A program made the position numbers and the translations under genes. A stretch of DNA of 64,000 nt, taken from assembly GCA_038501625.1 (NCBI GenBank), contig JAZAYU010000009.1:12018396-12082395 (forward strand). Direction: 5' to 3'. The notes beneath the pieces are model-generated. The model saw nothing but the letters and a program-made list of their open reading frames with translations. It did no database searches and was not told the DNA's origin. Every line of letters starts with the position of its first letter. Positions within the stretch are counted from its first letter, which is position 1. This document shows positions 63,898 through 64,000 of the stretch, piece after piece. Source of the DNA: Corbicula japonica. Its lineage: Eukaryota; Mollusca; Bivalvia; Venerida; Cyrenidae.

Positions 63898-64000
63898 CTA
63901 AGGGTTTCAATACTGTAACAATGGTCAGATAAATCTACATATCATTAACATTCATACCAATCGGATGCACATTTCAGACAATGCTGGTTGATATTAGATT

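Overview
The window looks like nuclear DNA of an invertebrate animal, most likely a bivalve mollusc. It is AT-rich, the genes have many small GT-AG exons in large introns, and the spaces are filled with short non-autonomous elements. The species cannot be named from this sequence alone.

Two multi-exon protein genes converge tail to tail. On the + strand, 823-36939 holds a long-chain acyl-CoA synthetase of the ACSL1/5/6 group. Its 20 exons join in frame into 658 residues, apparently complete from a TATA-associated first exon to the stop. On the - strand, 63508-47747 holds the last ten exons of a heparan sulfate N-deacetylase/N-sulfotransferase (NDST); its 5' part lies beyond the right edge. 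The genes serve unrelated jobs (fatty-acid activation and Golgi heparan sulfate modification). About 10.8 kb of repeat-rich DNA separates them (36940-47746), and no gene is visible there.

The introns hold other things. ACSL intron 7 carries a 5'-truncated, frameshifted LINE (about 17205-19580). Intron 11 carries, on the opposite strand, a B-box/TRIM-like pseudogene (25796-28565) with two in-frame stops, split by a 0.9 kb array-bearing repeat. The NDST intron 52556-57127 carries a Mutator-like transposase fragment (56605-55553) and a decayed DEDDh exonuclease (about 54905-54110), both on the - strand.

Repeats are the main theme. (1) A TTAA-flanked, double-hairpin MITE is present in more than 20 copies; its TTAA/CCC ends suggest piggyBac mobilisation. 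(2) A palindromic ~140 bp MITE occurs about ten times. (3) Several elements have hairpin ends, a CCGT-like microsatellite and a core tandem array; arrays at 9605-11166, 26600-27528 and ~58000-59060 share a 145 bp period, and those at 50578-52189 and ~59200-60283 have ~156 and ~168 bp periods. They resemble Helentron/HINE elements. (4) Two pogo/Tigger-like elements with TA ends lie almost end to end (34877-36529). (5) A 700 bp long-inverted-repeat TTAA element, a SINE with a perfect 13 bp target duplication, a 24 bp minisatellite with 210 bp higher-order structure, a 41 bp tandem repeat and a 30-G run complete the list.

No rRNA, tRNA, CRISPR or prokaryotic signal was found. Exon boundaries were placed by hand from splice sites, reading frame and remembered family conservation. 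Function calls rest on motif recognition, not on a database search.
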